From Baffinella frigidus (taxonomy: Eukaryota; Cryptophyceae; Cryptomonadales; Baffinellaceae), in contig MU646426.1 of the NCBI GenBank assembly GCA_026770585.1, forward strand, positions 236,113 through 250,342: 14,230 nt of DNA, in the 5' to 3' direction. The notes below the pieces were generated by a model, which saw only the letters and a program-made list of their open reading frames with translations, ran no database searches and was not told the origin of the DNA. Below are positions 1 to 6,097 of the stretch, one piece after another. The translations under genes were made by a program, and so were the position numbers. Each line of letters opens with the position of its first letter. Within the stretch, counting starts at the first letter, position 1.

Positions 1-480
1 AACCCGAAACCCTAAACTCTAAACCCGAAGCCCAAACCCCAAACAATAAACCATAAACCATAAACCATAAACCCTAAACCCCCAACCCGAAACCCTAAAC
101 CCTAAACTCTAAACCCGAAACCCCAAACCCCAAACCCCAAACCCCAAACAGAAGAGTTGATCGAGTCGGAAGCGTCGGAAGTTATCCCACAACTTGAACA
201 CGGGAAGAACATGGTACCCTTAATCCCTCAACCCTAAACCCTAAACCCTAAACCCTAAACCCTAAACCCTAAACTCTAGACCCTAAACTATAAACCCTTA
301 ACCTTAAAAGCTAGAAGCTAAAACCTAAACCCAAACCCCTAACCCATAACCACTAACCCCTTACCCCTATCCCCTAACCCCCAACCCCGCAGCCCTGCGT
401 CAGATCCCCGAGACCCTATACCCTGTACCCTAGACCCTTATCGCGAACCCCTAGAACCTAGACCCTTATCCCCAACACCT
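1..480. repeat. Degenerate telomere-like array, CCCTAAA orientation
   Basis: Runs of CCCTAAA and variants (CCATAAA, CCCCAAA, CCGAAAC, CCTTATC), cleanest at 232-275. A non-repeat stretch at about 152-215 has no recognisable coding signal. The degeneracy and the embedded genes argue for interstitial sequence rather than a chromosome end. Confidence 0.85.
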
Positions 481-484
481 AACC

Positions 485-624
485 TTATCCGGGGAAACCT
501 ATTTTTCTTGAGTTTGATGGCAAGGAAAATTACTACACAATTCGTTCCTATTACTAATATTAAAGCATTTGTGTAGTAATTTTCCTTGCCATCAAACTAA
601 AGAAAAATAGGTTTCCCCGGATAA
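485..624. mobile_element. Palindrome family D, copy 1 (complete)
   Basis: About 140 bp, almost fully inverted: TTATCCGGGGAAACCTATTT at the left is the complement of the right end AAATAGGTTTCCCCGGATAA. The arms include TTTGATGGCAAGGAAAATTA; the centre is AT-rich (ACTAATATTAAAG). No ORF. A MITE-like foldback element. Confidence 0.85.
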
Positions 625-657
625 AACTCATCCAACAGGTTCCTGTTGCATGGGTTA

Positions 658-856
658 GTGCAGCCACAGCGACTCCTAAATCCTGCCCCCTCAAGAGGGC
701 AGGGTAGTACAGCCACAGCGAGAACTACCCTAACTCGTACAGCCACAGCAAGGACTACCCTAACTCATGCAGCCACAACGAGGACTACCCTCACGCGTAC
801 AGCTACAGCGGGGACTACCCTAGCTAGTACCACCACAGCGAGGACAACCCTAACTC
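658..856. repeat. 30-bp minisatellite, five to six units
   Basis: Five 30-bp units start at 707, 737, 767, 797 and 827 (GTACAGCCACAGCGAGGACT then ACCCTAACTC), with a partial unit before. Because 30 is a multiple of three the plus frame stays open from 646 to 1011 as a ten-residue TATARTTLTR repeat, but nothing else supports translation. Confidence 0.85.
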
Positions 857-907
857 CTAAACCCAGCCCTCAAAACCCAGAACCCTCATCCCTCAACCCT
901 GCACCAG

Positions 908-993
908 ATCAAGGAATACAGTTCGGGCGAGGATTCGGTGTTCGCGGGACTGGAAGAGAAACTCGCGAAACGCGACGCGCTCTACGCGAAAAA
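908..993 (+). CDS. Coiled-coil exon of gene 1, copy 1 (internal exon)
   Basis: Acceptor CCCTGCACCAG| at 907, then an open frame reading IKEYSSGEDS, VFAGLEEKLAKRDALYAK. This is a charged, heptad-like helix. The exon ends in phase 2 (AA) directly before GCACACC, so it would need a GC donor. Joined that way to the exon at 2021 the split codon becomes Lys and the frame continues AARIMEKYK. I do not recognise the protein. The upstream start of the gene is not found in the window. A second, highly similar and phase-compatible copy lies at 1199-1278. Confidence 0.6.
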
Positions 994-1198
994 GCACACC
1001 CCAAACCCTAGATCCCAGCTCTGTATCGGTCTATTTGGTAGAAGCGATTTGGCGAAAAATTCACCCCTAAACCCTCAACCAGTCTATTGGGGCTCACCAA
1101 TGTGGCGCTTTCCCGCTGTTATTTGTACCGCGGACCTCCCAAATTGGCGTCCGCTGTGATGTGTACCGCGGACCCAGCATGCCAACTTGGGAGGATAG

Positions 1199-1278
1199 TC
1201 GGTCAGCGAGCGCGAGGATGAGGGCTTCGCGGGACTGGAAGAGAAACTCGCGAAACGCGACGCCCTCTACGCGAAAAA
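1199..1278 (+). CDS. Coiled-coil exon of gene 1, copy 2 (alternative exon candidate)
   Basis: Acceptor GGATAG| at 1198, then SVSEREDEGFAGLEEKL and AKRDALYAK. From FAGLEEKL on it matches copy 1 at the protein level with only one or two base changes, while its N-terminal part differs. It is 80 nt against 86 nt in copy 1, has the same entry phase (0) and exit phase (2), and the same GC donor position (AAAAA|GCAAACC). The two could therefore be mutually exclusive exons, or one may be a recent duplicate that is not spliced. Confidence 0.5.
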
Positions 1279-1501
1279 GCAAACCCCAACCCCTAAATCC
1301 TTCACACTGCACCCTACACCCTACACCCTACACCCTACACCCTACACCCTACACCCTACACCCTACACCCTACACCCTACACCCTAAATCCTAGCTCTGT
1401 CTCGGTCTATTTGGGCGAAGCGATTTGGTGAGCCCGGGCGCTTTAGAGCTCGAACGTTAACGGGTTGGCACCGCGCACCCAGCATGTCAACTTGAGGATA
1501 G

Positions 1502-1533
1502 TCGGTCAGCGACAACGAGGATTCGGTGTTTGC
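1502..1533 (+). pseudogene. Truncated copy 3 of the coiled-coil exon
   Basis: After another ...GGATAG| acceptor the sequence reads SVSDNEDSVFA and then leaves the exon sequence (CCACCCGGTCGAC). The LEEKLAKR core is missing. The upstream flank (ACCGCG-ACCCAGCATG-CAACTTG) repeats that of copy 2, about 306 bp earlier, so this belongs to a tandem duplication. Confidence 0.6.
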
Positions 1534-1706
1534 CACCCGGTCGACAGTTTGCATGTGAGGGCTCAGGGTTCAATATTTGAACCCTAAACTTTCTCAAGTT
1601 GCTAAATTCGTCGACTTTGGAGCGGGTTCCGAGGCGGGCTACAACCTCCGAAGAAAAAAATCGAGAGTCAGGGCTGCGGGTTCAATATTTGAACCCTAAA
1701 CGGCCC

Positions 1707-1773
1707 TTCGGGCGAGGATTTGGTCTTTGCTGGAAGAGAAACTCTCGAAGCGCGACGCTCTCCAAGCGAAAAA
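1707..1773 (+). pseudogene. Frameshifted copy 4 of the coiled-coil exon
   Basis: Aligns to copy 1 from TTCGGGCGAGGATT through GCGAAAAAAG, but has lost five bases at the GCGGGAC position, breaking the frame between VFA and LEEKL. The downstream part still reads LEEKLSKRDALQAKK. The GC donor position has become GA. It is followed by a CCCTACA array like copy 2. Confidence 0.7.
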
Positions 1774-2020
1774 AGAAAACCCCACACCCTACACCCTACA
1801 CCCTACACCCTACACCCTACACCCTACACCCTACACCCGTCATCCTTCACCCTACACCCTACACCCTACACCCTACACCCTACACCCTACACCCTAAGAG
1901 TACTCCCGACTAAAATGATGAGTACACCATGAACCCTCAACCATGAACCCTCAACCCTAAACCCTAAACCCTAAACCCTAAACCCTAAACCCTAAACCCT
2001 AAACCCTAAACCCTCAACAG

Positions 2021-2100
2021 GGCTGCGCGTATCATGGAAAAATACAAGGAAGATCCCTCAAAGTTCAAGGACGATCCTGACTTCATTAAATCAGCACTAG
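2021..2100 (+). CDS. Internal exon of gene 1 (IMEKYKEDPSKF...)
   Basis: Acceptor CCCTCAACAG| at 2020 at the end of a clean CCCTAAA array; donor ACTAG|GTACCA at 2101. The frame reads AARIMEKYKEDPSKFKDD then PDFIKSAL, a lysine/aspartate-rich helical segment. Entry needs two bases from the previous exon (AA from copies 1 or 2 gives Lys), and exit is phase 1 (G). The next accepted exon at 3334 begins with two bases GG, giving Gly. No family was recognised. Confidence 0.68.
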
Positions 2101-2110
2101 GTACCACCCC

Positions 2111-2152
2111 CCCAGCAAAATTCAAGATAGATCCTTCAAAGTTTTTAAGGAC
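2111..2152 (+). pseudogene. Decayed second copy of the 2021-2100 exon
   Basis: After a C-rich CCCAG| acceptor-like site the sequence AAATTCAAGATAGATCCTTC-AAAGTTTTTAAGGAC resembles AAGGAAGATCCCTCAAAGTTCAAGGAC of the real exon, with indels and an in-frame stop. No matching donor. It lies 11 bases after the donor of the intact exon. Confidence 0.5.
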
Positions 2153-2280
2153 TAGGAAGAGTGTAAGGTGTCACTGGACTACTTTTTGGAGCTAAATTAC
2201 TCCTCAACGGTCAACTTTTTGCGGGTGACTCCCCTAGACCGTTTTGAAGAGCTTAGTCTCAGCTGGTACCCAACCCCCAG

Positions 2281-2350
2281 CAACATGCAAGGATGGTCAC
2301 TCAAAATTCAAGGATGGCCCTGATTTCAGATTTCAGGAACTCCGCACTAG
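2281..2350 (+). pseudogene. Decayed third copy of the 2021-2100 exon
   Basis: Flanked by CCCCCAG| and CGCACTAG|GTACCACC, the second identical to the donor region of the intact exon. The body (AAGGATGGTCACTCAAAATT, then CAAGGATGGCCCTGATTTCA) follows the intact exon, but the length is 70 nt instead of 80 and neither entry nor exit phase fits, so it is scored as a pseudo-exon. Confidence 0.6.
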
Positions 2351-2693
2351 GTACCACCCCGGGTTCAGGGTTTAGAGTTGAGGGTTTAGGGTTTGGGGTT
2401 TAGGGTTTACGTGACCGGACCCTGCAAATGCTTTCAGGAAATCAGGACTCGGTGTGGACCACGGGTTTAGTCTTTAGTCTTTAGGTTTTAGGATATAGAG
2501 TGAAGGGTGCAGGGTGTAGGGTTTTAGGGGGTGAGCGTTTAGCGTTTAGGTTTTAGGTTGTAGTGTGTGGGGTGTAGGGTTAAGGGTTTAGGGTGTAGGC
2601 AAAGGAGGGCCCTGAAAAAAAGGCTTTCAGGAAATCGGGACAAGGTGGGGAAGACACGAGAATGCTAGAGGGGCCTATTTAAAACCGATATGC

Positions 2694-2850
2694 TTTTAAA
2701 AGTGGGCATTTGCGTAGTAACCCGGGTTAATTGGTCACGTAACTCTGCGAAATTAGTACGGGCGCGAGGTTGGAACACGTTATCCTGGTACAAATATTTA
2801 CAACCCCACATGTAAATAGGATGCTCCAGCGTCCTCGAGTGGGCCAGCCC
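2694..2850 (+). repeat. Dispersed repeat family G, copy 1
   Basis: AGTGGGCATTTGCGTAGTAA through ATGCTCCAGCGTCCTC matches the reverse complement of 12905-13053, including GGTCACGTAACTCTGCGAAA and CCTGGTACAAATATTTACAA. About 150 bp; end structure not clear. No similarity to a known element was recognised. Confidence 0.75.
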
Positions 2851-2871
2851 GGGGTTAGCGTTGAGCGTTTT

Positions 2872-2975
2872 TATCCGGGGAAACCTATTTTTCTTTCAGT
2901 TCCGGGCAACGAAAATTATTACACAATTCGTTCTTATTAGTAATATTAAATCATGTGTGTAGTAATTTTCGGGGC
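2872..2975. mobile_element. Palindrome family D, copy 2 (right end lost)
   Basis: Starts TTATCCGGGGAAACCTATTT and keeps the AT-rich centre and part of the right arm (GTAGTAATTTTC), then breaks off into unrelated GGGGCGTGTCC. Confidence 0.75.
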
Positions 2976-3012
2976 GTGTCCTTGAGTTCGAGTAACCACT
3001 GTAACAGGCCAC

Positions 3013-3180
3013 GCGCCACCTGATGGATTCTTACAACCGAGGGTGCGTTGGGGGGGATGTGCATAAGGGCCTCTCACCACTTGATGGATTCTTGAAACTG
3101 ATGGTGCGTTGGGGAGGGGGTGCATAAGGGCCTCGCGCCACTTAATGGATTCTTACAACCGATGGTGCGGTGGGGGAATG
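3013..3180. repeat. 61-bp tandem repeat, about 2.7 units
   Basis: Units are phased on (T)GATGGATTCTT at 3021, 3082 and 3143, each followed by AC-GATGGTGCGTTGGGG and ATAAGGGCCTC. No coding signal on the plus strand. Confidence 0.85.
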
Positions 3181-3226
3181 GCACGTTCTCACGCGTCTGA
3201 ATCTCCGATGTTGGGGGGATGTGCAG

Positions 3227-3277
3227 GACCGGAAGCGAATGGGTGAGGAAGTGGAGGACGCGAAGCCCCAGAATTGA
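3227..3277 (+). pseudogene. Decayed copy of the start of the last exon of gene 1
   Basis: GATGTGCAG|, then DRKRMGEEVEDAKPQN and TGA. It matches the first part of the true last exon, about 114 bp downstream, with several changes, and stops early. Its entry phase (0) does not fit the phase-1 exit of the preceding exon, so it is probably not used. Confidence 0.6.
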
Positions 3278-3333
3278 CACGTGAGGGATATGGCGGTTTC
3301 GATCCGTAACAACCGCACCTTTCCTCTCCGCAG

Positions 3334-3455
3334 GGACGCAGGACCGGAAGAGAATGGGCGAGGAGGTGGAGGACAAAAATCCGGCCAAGGAAGAGTTTGA
3401 CATCGACGATGCGATCGAGGACTCAGACGAGGGGTTCTCAGATGGCTCTGCCTGA
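3334..3455 (+). CDS. Last exon of gene 1, acidic C-terminal tail
   Basis: Strong pyrimidine-rich acceptor CCTTTCCTCTCCGCAG| at 3333. Frame reads TQDRKRMGEEVEDKNPAKEE, then FDIDDAIEDSDEGFSDGSA, stop TGA at 3453-3455. Entry takes two bases and joins the phase-1 exit of the 2021-2100 exon, so the three exons give one continuous C-terminus of about 95 residues. The tail is strongly acidic with Ser. An ORF on the other strand (3074-3484) is only the complement. The stop is followed four bases later by the TA where a family B palindrome is inserted. Confidence 0.7.
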
Positions 3456-3459
3456 GTTA

Positions 3460-3545
3460 TCTCTGGAATGCCCAGTAGGCCCATACGCCCTACCGTAGGG
3501 CCCTAGGACCTGCCTAGAACCTCTGCGGGGCCAATTTTGACCCCA
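3460..3545. mobile_element. Palindrome family B, copy 1 (right end incomplete)
   Basis: Begins at the TA four bases after the gene 1 stop: TCTCTGGAATGCCCAGTAGG. The core GCCCTACCGTAGGGCCCTAGG is itself inverted. The right end differs from copies 2 and 3 (GGGGCCAATTTTGACCCC). Confidence 0.75.
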
Positions 3546-3590
3546 TCAAAGACTCTGATTTTGGGTTCTCGGATGATTATGCCTGAGTTA
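3545..3590 (+). pseudogene. Second copy of the acidic tail of gene 1
   Basis: Reads IKDSDFGFSDDYA and TGA, then GTTA, aligning with AIEDSDEGFSDGSA-stop-GTTA of the real exon. The TA is followed directly by a family A palindrome instead of family B. Confidence 0.65.
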
Positions 3591-3706
3591 CAGGACTGCC
3601 TCGCTCATAAGAACCCCCCCCCCCCCCTAGGACCACCGTTGAGCCCTGGGCATGGTCCTACTGCAGGGTCCTAGGGGGCTGCGGTTTCTTATGGGCGAGG
3701 TACCCC
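3591..3706. mobile_element. Palindrome family A, copy 1
   Basis: CAGGACTGCCTCGCTCATAA at the left and TTATGGGCGAGGTACCCC at the right, with a C/G-homopolymer and CCTAGGACC in the arms. It is inserted at TA 3589-3590, directly behind the second tail copy of gene 1. Confidence 0.85.
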
Positions 3707-3708
3707 CA

Positions 3709-3809
3709 TCCCTTAAGTGCCCAGTAGGCTCATACGCCCTACGGTAGGGCCATAGGACCTGCTTATGGGCGAGTTAGGGTAAGCATTCACCGTATGGGCA
3801 CTCAGGGGA
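3709..3809. mobile_element. Palindrome family B, copy 2 (complete)
   Basis: TCCCTTAAGTGCCCAGTAGG at the left; GTATGGGCACTCAGGGGA then TA at the right; about 101 bp. Abuts palindrome A copy 1 with only two bases between. Confidence 0.75.
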
Positions 3810-3828
3810 TAACCTGTTTGGCATTGCC

Positions 3829-3880
3829 GATGCCATCGAGGACTCAGACGAGGGGTTCTCAGATGGCTCTGCCTGAGTTA
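3829..3880 (+). pseudogene. Third copy of the acidic tail of gene 1
   Basis: Reads DAIEDSDEGFSDGSA and TGA, identical in protein to the real tail, then GTTA and a family B palindrome. It lacks the first two thirds of the exon and has no acceptor with the right frame. The near identity indicates a recent copy. Confidence 0.75.
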
Positions 3881-3981
3881 TCTCTTGAATGTCCAGTAGG
3901 CCCATACGCCCTACCGTAGGGCCCTAGGACCTGCCTAGGACCTCTGTGGGGTCAATTTTGACCCCATGGGCATGTGAGGGA
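3881..3981. mobile_element. Palindrome family B, copy 3 (complete)
   Basis: Flanked by TA on both sides (3879-3880, 3982-3983). TCTCTTGAATGTCCAGTAGG at the left and ATGGGCATGTGAGGGA at the right. Same size as copy 2. Confidence 0.8.
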
Positions 3982-4103
3982 TAACCTGGTTGGAAATCTG
4001 GCCGAAGTGTCGGTTGGTAGGATGGCTTTGTACTGTACAGGGTGATTATTAGGTTGTACCACGGAAATAAATGGACCGATCTACGAAGCGCACTGTCTGG
4101 AGG

Positions 4104-4150
4104 GCGATCGACGATTCTGGCGTGTGAGAAAACTGGCTCTGCCTGAGTTA
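4104..4150 (+). pseudogene. Fourth, most decayed copy of the acidic tail of gene 1
   Basis: GCGATCGACGATTCTGG, a deleted stretch, then GGCTCTGCCTGAGTTA as in the other copies; followed at the same TA by a family A palindrome. Confidence 0.5.
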
Positions 4151-4270
4151 CAGGGTTACATGTACCTCGCTCACAAGAAACCGCCTTTCCCTAGGACCCT
4201 ACAGTACGCCTATGCCTAGGGCCTTGCGGTGGTCCTAGGGGGGGGGGGGGCAATTTCTTATGAGCGAGAT
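4151..4270. mobile_element. Palindrome family A, copy 2
   Basis: CAGGGTTACATGTACCTCGC after TA 4149-4150, ending TTTCTTATGAGCGAGA. The right tip is lost into a run of CCTAGGGGGG before copy 3. Confidence 0.8.
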
Positions 4271-4289
4271 CCTAGGGGGGGGGGCAGTT

Positions 4290-4400
4290 TACCTCGCTCA
4301 TAAGAAACCGCCCCCCCCCTAGGGCCACCATAGGGCCCTACGTGTGGGCCTACTGCAGGGTCCTAGGGGGGGGCGGTTTCTTATGAGCGAGGTACCCCTG
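4290..4400. mobile_element. Palindrome family A, copy 3 (left tip lost)
   Basis: TACCTCGCTCATAAGAAACC at the left and the complete right end TTATGAGCGAGGTACCCCTG followed by TA. Arms pair almost perfectly through the C8/G8 tract. Confidence 0.85.
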
Positions 4401-4454
4401 TACATGTACGCTCACTTGCAGAGGCTCACTTGCAGAGGCTGGTGGTGACGGCGG

Positions 4455-4537
4455 TTATCCCTTGGGTGGCCAGTAGGCTCACACGCCCTACGGTAGGGTC
4501 CTAGGACCTGCCTAGGGACCTCGTGCGGGTCAAATTT
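4455..4537. mobile_element. Palindrome family B, copy 4, between light-harvesting tail copies
   Basis: TCCCTTGGGTGGCCAGTAGG after TA, core CGCCCTACGGTAGGGTCCTAGG, right end truncated (GCGGGTCAAATTT). GGTGGTGACGGCGG occurs on both sides (4441-4454 and 4538-4551), both belonging to copies of the exon 5 tail. Confidence 0.7.
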
Positions 4538-4582
4538 GGTGGTGACGGCGGCCGCCGCGCACGACTTGAAGTAGGGGATCTA
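4538..4582 (-). pseudogene. Copy of the light-harvesting gene tail, interrupted by palindrome A
   Basis: GGTGGTGACGGCGGCCGCCG and the following bases through GGGGATC match the end of exon 5 (5188-5231). A family A element is inserted at the TA right after GGGGATC. The palindrome at 4455-4537 separates this copy from a shorter one at 4441-4454. Confidence 0.65.
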
Positions 4583-4699
4583 CAGGGGTACCTCGCTCAC
4601 AAGAAACGCCCACCCCCATAGGGTCACCATAAAACCCTGGGCAGAGGCCTACTGTAGGGTCCCAGAGGGGGGCGGTTTCTTATGAGCGAGGTATCCCTG
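4583..4699. mobile_element. Palindrome family A, copy 4 (117 bp, empty site available)
   Basis: CAGGGGTACCTCGCTCACAA to TTATGAGCGAGGTATCCCTG, flanked by TA at 4581-4582 and 4700-4701. The related sequence at 4824-4840 reads GGGGATCTAGCGCGGG without the insert, which demonstrates a TA target-site duplication of the Tc1/mariner type. Confidence 0.9.
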
Positions 4700-4772
4700 T
4701 AGCGCGGGAAGAGGCTAGCTGGAGTTACGACAATGCGATTTATTTGCAAATGACGGCACGCTCTAGCGGCGT

Positions 4773-4831
4773 CTAGACGCACAGCTGGGTGGTGACGGCC
4801 GCCGCCACGCACGGCCGGAAGCTGGGGATCT
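4773..4831 (-). pseudogene. Copy of the light-harvesting gene tail with uninterrupted TA site
   Basis: CTAGACGCACAGCTGGGTGG through GCTGGGGATCT corresponds to the stop codon and last codons of exon 5 (5172-5231). It is followed by AGCGCGGGCAGAGG, showing what the site at 4581 looked like before the palindrome inserted. Confidence 0.7.
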
Positions 4832-4918
4832 AGCGCGGGCAGAGGCGTGCTGGAGTTTTTTTTAACGTCAAAACGATTTCATTTGCAAATCACGGCGACG
4901 CGCTCGAGCGGCAAAGCT

Positions 4919-4976
4919 CTAGACGCACAGCTGGGTGGTGACGGCCGCCGCCGTTCACGACCGGAAGTTGGCTCTG
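4919..4976 (-). pseudogene. Copy of the light-harvesting gene tail
   Basis: CTAGACGCACAGCTGGGTGG through CGGAAGTTGGCTCTGTG matches the end of exon 5 with a few changes. Flanking sequence (GCGCGGGTAGAGGCTTGCTGGA..., ATTTCCAAATGACGGCG) is shared with the other copies, so the duplicated unit of about 150-250 bp includes the 3' flank of the gene. Confidence 0.7.
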
Positions 4977-5171
4977 TGCAAGCTAGCGCGGGTAGAGGCT
5001 TGCTGGATTTACGCCAACCGGATTTATTTCCAAATGACGGCGAGGCCTCGCGACCCGCTCTGGACTTTGGTGCGTTGGTGCTTTGTATTACACTCACATC
5101 GAAGACCACGCCAGCCTCACTCTTGAGGAGATGAGAACAATCTACGGATGCGCTCCTCGACCCGACCCGCT

Positions 5172-5953
5172 CTAGACGCAGAGCTGGGTGGTGACGGCGG
5201 CCGCCGCGCACGACCGGAAGTTGGGGATCTGCGTGATGAAGTCGATCGGGCCCTTGCCGGTCAGGAAGTAGTGGTGGGTCATGCCTGTGTTAGGGTCTAG
5301 GGTTAGGGTTGAGGGTTGAGGGTTGAGAATTGAGGGTTGAGGGTTGAGGGTTGAGGGTTAGGGGGTTAGTTAGGGTTTCGGGTTTGGGGTTTAGGGGTTA
5401 GGAGTTAGGGGTCTGGGTTTAGGGTTGAGGTTTTAGGGTGTAGGATTTAGTGTTTAGGGTGGAGGGTCCATGGGTTAGTGGTTAGGGTTTGAGGGAGGGT
5501 TTGAGGGAGGGTTTGAGGGAGGGTGACAGGCTTTGGGGTTTAGGGTCAATACCCGAGATGGCGATCATGGCGAGGCGGCCGTTCTTGACCTCCTTGAGCT
5601 GGTTGGCGTTGAACTGGTCCTGTTTCGGGAGACAGGGTTCAGGGTTTGGTCCTGGTGTACGGTTTACTCTCTTCATAAGTTGCCCTTACGATGCAGCGGG
5701 CTACGAAGGGCTTTTCGGCCCATTTGGGGCCACCTTTCCATTACCTTATCCATAGGAACCCCCTAATGCCCCTACGGGTTTGCCTGCCGTAGTGTCGTAG
5801 ATCTTATCGATTAAGGGTTGTTCAAAAATCCCTTCGAGGTCCGCTGTGTGGAGTCTCATCTCAACTTTTAAGAGACTCAACTTATGAGTCCACAGCATGC
5901 AGAGCTCATGGGACTCAACGTCTCCCTTTCCGATGCGGCACGTGCTTTGGGGT

Positions 5954-5991
<38 letters not shown>

Positions 5992-6037
5992 CGGTTGAGG
6001 GGCGAGGGTTGAGGGCTGAGGGGCGAGGGCTGAGGGC

Positions 6038-6097
<60 letters not shown>

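Larger units (their letters stand above)
994..2020 (+). other. Intron region of gene 1 with duplicated exon units
   Basis: Between the coiled-coil exon copies and the 2021 exon lie CCCTACA arrays (1310-1390, 1780-1895), a CCCTAAA array (1945-2013), paired segments AGCTCTGT-TCGGTCTATTTG at 1017 and 1394, and two copies of the palindrome GGGTTCAATATTTGAACCC (about 1567 and 1678). It is best read as several rounds of tandem duplication of exon plus intron. Confidence 0.6.
2101..3333 (+). other. Last intron of gene 1
   Basis: From donor G|GTACCA to acceptor CTCCGCAG. Contains two decayed copies of the preceding exon, a TTTAGGG-type array at 2360-2605 in the unusual orientation, repeat family G (2694-2850), a truncated palindrome D (2872-2975), a 61-bp tandem repeat (3013-3180) and a decayed copy of the last exon. 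Nothing else is recognisable. Confidence 0.5.

Noticed and set aside
1-480. Chromosome end (true telomere)
   Set aside because: The array is degenerate and starts directly at the window edge; similar arrays in both orientations lie throughout the window inside introns, so it is best read as interstitial.
646-1011. 121-codon ORF with a TATARTTLTR repeat
   Set aside because: The repeat is a 30-bp minisatellite whose length keeps any frame open; the rest overlaps the coiled-coil exon in another frame.
3074-3484. 136-codon minus-strand ORF
   Set aside because: It is the complement of the better supported plus-strand last exon (pyrimidine-rich acceptor, matching phase) and of a 61-bp tandem repeat.
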